DNA from: Roseofilum reptotaenium CS-1145
GTDB taxonomy: Bacteria > Cyanobacteriota > Cyanobacteriia > Cyanobacteriales > Desertifilaceae
Assembly: GCF_028330985.1 (NCBI RefSeq)
Contig: NZ_JAQMUE010000074.1
Coordinates: forward strand, 62,001-126,000
Length of the DNA stretch: 64,000 bases
Reading direction: 5' to 3'
A model generated the notes under the pieces. That model saw only the letters and a list, made by a program, of their open reading frames with translations. It was not told where the DNA came from and ran no database searches. This document shows, in pieces, positions 60,671 to 64,000 of this stretch. Made by a program: the position numbers and the translations under genes. The first letter of the stretch is position 1. Every line of letters begins with the position of its first letter.

Positions 60671-61166
60671 AGATGCCAATCACATATTTTTTCCATTCTT
60701 GATGTGTACCGCTTGTCACATGCTTTTGCAGCTCGAAATAGAGACTGCTGTATGGCTTTCGCGGGGGATGAGATAAAGTCATAGAAGCTTCTTCTGGAGT
60801 CCGGTTTCCTTTTTTGACATTACAGCGAACACAGGCTGTGACTAAGTTTTCCCAGGTATCTCCTCCTCTGCGCGATCGCGGAATTACATGATCGAGCGTT
60901 AGACCCTCTCCCTTGTATCCACAGTATTGACAGCAATGGGAGTCTCTGTACAAAATATTTCGTCTTGTCAAGGGAATTTCTTTATAGGGAACTTGGATAT
61001 AGTGCCGCAGTCGAATTACGGTTGGTAAGGGAAAACCAGGGCACAACAACTTACCATTGTGTTCTACTTGTTCGGCTTTTCCCTTGAGCAACAGAATAAC
61101 CGCCCGTCGCCAGGTAGCGATATTGAGCGGTTCGTAAGAGGCATTTAACACCAGAACCTTGCTCAT
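60669..61166 (-). CDS. HNH endonuclease, cyanobacterial housekeeping type
   Basis: A 165-residue protein from the ATG at 61166 ([19 protein letters not shown]), the family's conserved start; the frame extends to 61244 without support. The zinc-stabilised HNH motif reads [20 protein letters not shown], then [20 protein letters not shown], giving two CxxC pairs and the His of the active site. This small HNH family is present in almost every cyanobacterium as a single gene; no restriction or phage context is near. Its natural substrate is not known. The terminator overlaps the stop codon. Confidence 0.9.
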   Translation of the reverse strand: MSKVLVLNASYEPLNIATWRRAVILLLKGKAEQVEHNGKLLCPGFPLPTVIRLRHYIQVPYKEIPLTRRNILYRDSHCCQYCGYKGEGLTLDHVIPRSRRGGDTWENLVTACVRCNVKKGNRTPEEASMTLSHPPRKPYSSLYFELQKHVTSGTHQEWKKYVIGI

Positions 61167-61420
61167 GGATATAGATAATTGCAAAAAGATTTTCAAATAG
61201 CCTAGCACATTGTTTTCCTTTAAGCATGAAATCAGGGATTGCAATCCATCTGTTCAGCTCCTTATTGATGGTGCTAAGGCTTGAAGCTGTATTCCATAGA
61301 AGAGAGAAGCCCCATATTATATTTTTGGCGTTACCGATCTAAAAATAATCTAAAATTTTCTAGTTCTTCCCAAAAAGATATAATAAATTATACTAGAATA
61401 TAAATAAAAATACTAAATCC

Positions 61421-62779
61421 ATGCCAACAGATGAGTATGCATTAGAGTCTGCATTGACTCCAGGATCAGCGATCGCCGGAACCCCTAGCGCTGATACTTT
61501 GATTGGAACCCCGAACCCGGATAAAATCATTACTTATGCTGGAGACGATTGGATTGCCGGAAATCAAGGCTCAGATACTCTCAAAGCCAATACAGGCCAA
61601 GATCTACTTTATGGCGGACAAGACTCGGATCTGCTCCATGGAGGTCAAGGAAATGATACCCTCTACGGGGACAAGGGGAGCGATCGCCTTTCCGGAGACC
61701 TCGGTTCAGACCTCCTGATCGGGGGGGCAGATCGAGACTTCTTTATCCTCAGTCAGCCATCCTCCGCAAACCAGACCCAAACAGATTGGATACTTGATTT
61801 TGAAGACGGTCAAGATTATATCCAACTTATGGGTGGTTTAACTTATGAGCGACTAATCATTGGTTTAGGAACCGATAACTTAACCGGTACAACCCTCATT
61901 CAAGATCTCCTCACCGGCCAAACCCTTACCATTTTATCCGGTATTCATCCCAATCAATTAACCCCTGAAGACTTTATCAGTGAGGCTCTCCCCTTTAACC
62001 TCAGCCAAAGCGCACCATCCGATTCTCCCTTACTCCTAGCCCCTCCCGAAACCCCCACCTCATTTAACATTGAATTTGACTATCGATTCGATCACAGTGG
62101 TTTTTTCAACGATCCTAACTGTCGTCAAATCCTAGAAACTGCTGCCTCCTTCTGGGAGCGCCATATTCTGGATGAATTTGCAGATCTAGCTCCCGGAACC
62201 TCCATTTACATCAAAAATCCCACCACTCGAAGCACCGTATCGTTTACCCTAGACCGTCCCATTGATGATGTACTCGTCTTTGTTGGTGCAGCGCCCCTCT
62301 CCTCTCCAATTCTTGCTCAAGCAGGGCCAAGTGGCAATTGGACTCCTGGTAGTGACCTCGATCGCCGATTTAACAGTGCCAACTTTGAGCCTTGGACGGG
62401 TCATATCAGTTTTAATTCAAGCATTAATTGGTTTATCGATCCAACGCCCCAAACCCATAATGATATTCCGCCAGGACAAGTCGATTTAATGACCGTTGCG
62501 GCCCATGAACTCGGCCATATTCTGGGTATAGGTAAATCCCAAGCCTTTAACCAATGGATATCCGGTCAAACCTTCATCGGACCCAATGCCCTAGTGATGA
62601 CTGAGGGTTTAGGGGTTCCCTTAGCTGACGATTTATCCCATATTGAAGACCATTTCTTACCCAATGGCATCAGTGGAGATTCCTTACTCACACCCTTTGT
62701 TTCTTTAGGGGTACGACAATTCCCTACCCTTCTCGATTTAGTGCTCTTACAAGACGTTGGATATCAGATTACGGTTTAG
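61421..62779 (+). CDS. RTX calcium-binding protein with matrixin-like metalloprotease domain
   Basis: A 452-residue protein with no signal peptide. The RTX nonapeptide region (about 40-105: GGQDSDLLHGGQGNDTLYGD) binds calcium and usually marks type I secretion, although RTX repeats are normally C-terminal and here they come first. The C-terminal zinc-protease-like domain (about 215-452) has AAHELGHILGIGKS: His362, Glu363 and His366 are in place, but the third ligand of HEXXHXXGXXH is Lys372. Activity is therefore uncertain. AT-rich sequence upstream (61320-61420) carries the promoter. It stands alone. Confidence 0.8.
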   Translation: MPTDEYALESALTPGSAIAGTPSADTLIGTPNPDKIITYAGDDWIAGNQGSDTLKANTGQDLLYGGQDSDLLHGGQGNDTLYGDKGSDRLSGDLGSDLLIGGADRDFFILSQPSSANQTQTDWILDFEDGQDYIQLMGGLTYERLIIGLGTDNLTGTTLIQDLLTGQTLTILSGIHPNQLTPEDFISEALPFNLSQSAPSDSPLLLAPPETPTSFNIEFDYRFDHSGFFNDPNCRQILETAASFWERHILDEFADLAPGTSIYIKNPTTRSTVSFTLDRPIDDVLVFVGAAPLSSPILAQAGPSGNWTPGSDLDRRFNSANFEPWTGHISFNSSINWFIDPTPQTHNDIPPGQVDLMTVAAHELGHILGIGKSQAFNQWISGQTFIGPNALVMTEGLGVPLADDLSHIEDHFLPNGISGDSLLTPFVSLGVRQFPTLLDLVLLQDVGYQITV

Positions 62780-62856
62780 GGAATGGGGAATAAGAACAAC
62801 CCAGTTTTGCCCTTTCCTTGGATATTCCATAAATAAAGCACTTGAGTGTTAAATTA

Positions 62857-64000
62857 TCAAACAATCTCTAACATACCCATCATACCTTGATCTTCATGGT
62901 CGAGGATATGACAGTGGTAAACGGTTTTGCCGATAAAATCTTGATACTGAATTCGCAAGCGAACGGTTTCACCACGACGGACATTAACCACATCTTTCCA
63001 GGCTAAAAGCGGTTCAGGAGTTTGATTGCGGCCGATCACTTGGAATGAGTTGAGATGGATATGAAAGGGATGATCCATTCCTCCTGGATTAATGATTTCC
63101 CACTCTTCAATTTGATTCAATTTGACCCTAACATCGATACGTTGATGATTAAAGACCCGATCGTTAATCAAAAATACCATTCCCCTTCCTGGAGTCATGC
63201 CATGATTGAGGGTAAACTGGCGCAGGGTTTGCGGTTCAGGTAACGGTGTAATGGGAATCAGGGTTTTGGGTAGGGGAATGGGGGCGACAGGTTCAGTATA
63301 CTTGAACGTGGCGATCGCCTGAGTTTGGTTGCTGCTAGAGGATAATCTCATATGCCCCATCATGCCCACGGTTCCCCGGTCATAGGGTAAACTCGATAAC
63401 GTATACTGGGATGGGGGGCGATCGCCTGAAATTAAAACCTGTACTCGCTCTCCTGGCGCTAACAGTAATTCTCTTAATTCTACCGGTTCGGAAATTGCAC
63501 CCCCATCTGTAGCAATTAAATAAAAGGGATGTTCATCTAAGGATAAGCGATAAAACCGAGAACTGGACGCATTCAACAAGTGTAAGCGCAGCAAACCTTG
63601 GGCAGGAATAGAAAACTCTGGCTTGATTTTCCCATTCACCGTCACCAATTCTCCTTCTCTCCCTAACATAATTGCCCCATGGGAGAGGTGGGCATTACGA
63701 TTAGCACTAAAATCTTGTAACACTAAAAATTCTTCAGAAGCGGCTTTAATTTCTGGAATTTCGTCTAATTCACCCCGGACAATCAACAAGCCAGCTAATC
63801 CTTTAAATACCTGTTCTGCTACTTGTCCATGGTAATGGGGATGATACCAAGAGGTGACCGCCGGATGATTTTCAGGCAGCGTAAATTCATAGCTGAATTG
63901 TTCTCCAGGAGGAACAGCAATAAACACATTATCAGCCTTTCCTGTGGGCGGAATATGCAATCCGTGATAATGAAGGTTGCTCGTTTGGGGTAATTGATTC
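62857..64000 (-). CDS. Multicopper oxidase (5' part outside window)
   Basis: The frame is open to the window edge, so the N-terminus is missing; 381 residues are visible. Copper-binding blocks: HYHGLH (at the edge) and WYHPHYHG for type 2/3 copper, HPFHIHLNSF, and HCHILDHEDQGMMGMLE, with the type 1 Cys. The domain order fits three-cupredoxin laccase/CueO/SufI-type oxidases. It oxidises phenols or metals with oxygen, probably in the periplasm. A signal peptide may lie outside the window. Confidence 0.88.
   Translation of the reverse strand, partial: NQLPQTSNLHYHGLHIPPTGKADNVFIAVPPGEQFSYEFTLPENHPAVTSWYHPHYHGQVAEQVFKGLAGLLIVRGELDEIPEIKAASEEFLVLQDFSANRNAHLSHGAIMLGREGELVTVNGKIKPEFSIPAQGLLRLHLLNASSSRFYRLSLDEHPFYLIATDGGAISEPVELRELLLAPGERVQVLISGDRPPSQYTLSSLPYDRGTVGMMGHMRLSSSSNQTQAIATFKYTEPVAPIPLPKTLIPITPLPEPQTLRQFTLNHGMTPGRGMVFLINDRVFNHQRIDVRVKLNQIEEWEIINPGGMDHPFHIHLNSFQVIGRNQTPEPLLAWKDVVNVRRGETVRLRIQYQDFIGKTVYHCHILDHEDQGMMGMLEIV

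Overview
The window is chromosomal DNA of a cyanobacterium, most likely a filamentous, Oscillatoriales-like one. The HIP1 octamer (GCGATCGC) is scattered through most genes. Typical cyanobacterial families are present: DUF1517, DUF1997, DUF3727, DUF4079, COP23, an AMIN-domain protein, a PEP-CTERM protein, type 2 NADH dehydrogenase and a probable small photosystem II protein. I see no rRNA, tRNA or CRISPR array and no intact transposase. Genus cannot be fixed from the sequence alone.

Layout. 0-9 kb: the tail of a DASH cryptochrome, a PEP-CTERM protein, an orphan B12-type radical SAM enzyme, rsmB, a small thylakoid protein, an SH3b-repeat exported protein and a COP23 protein, separated by repeat-rich spacers. 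9.8-17 kb: a double trypsin-TPR protein, a lipoprotein, a DUF1517 protein, cofH (deazaflavin FO synthesis) and a MocR-type regulator. 17-24 kb: proB, then a minus-strand housekeeping run ruvX - DUF3727 - mltG - yqeG, and a pair made of an F420-ligase-like membrane protein and a GNAT enzyme. 24-28 kb: a decayed SDR gene, DUF1997, DUF4079 and ureD-ureA-ureB without ureC. 28-40 kb: a large PAS/GAF kinase, rpsN, aat, a truncated two-component protein with a small RHH-like partner, a GDSL hydrolase, pnp, a creatininase-family enzyme and a receiver-PAS-GGDEF protein. 40-51 kb: a multi-pass membrane protein, an NTF2-like exported protein, a 2OG oxygenase, hflX, an AMIN protein, a PAS kinase, a sulfite-oxidase-fold enzyme, rpmF and a pseudo-orthocaspase. 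51.8-56.6 kb: a three-gene signalling operon. 56.7-64 kb: NDH-2, YjbQ, two solute-binding proteins, an HNH nuclease, an RTX/matrixin-like protein and a partial multicopper oxidase.

The most interesting unit is 51828-56598: a histidine kinase with three GAF domains, two of which carry the paired cysteines of DXCF cyanobacteriochromes at exactly 28-residue spacing, followed by an overlapping CheY-like receiver gene and a GAF-GGDEF diguanylate cyclase with an intact inhibitory site. This reads as a light-to-cyclic-di-GMP pathway, next to a caspase-like protein whose catalytic pair is Tyr/Asn. Elsewhere, cofH and a DASH cryptochrome suggest deazaflavin and blue-light chemistry.

The spacers hold at least two families of short palindromic, MITE-like elements, a cluster of AGAAACCGGGTTTCT palindromes, heptamer tandem repeats and gene remnants (HEPN, Uma2, SDR), so they show active turnover between otherwise stable housekeeping genes.
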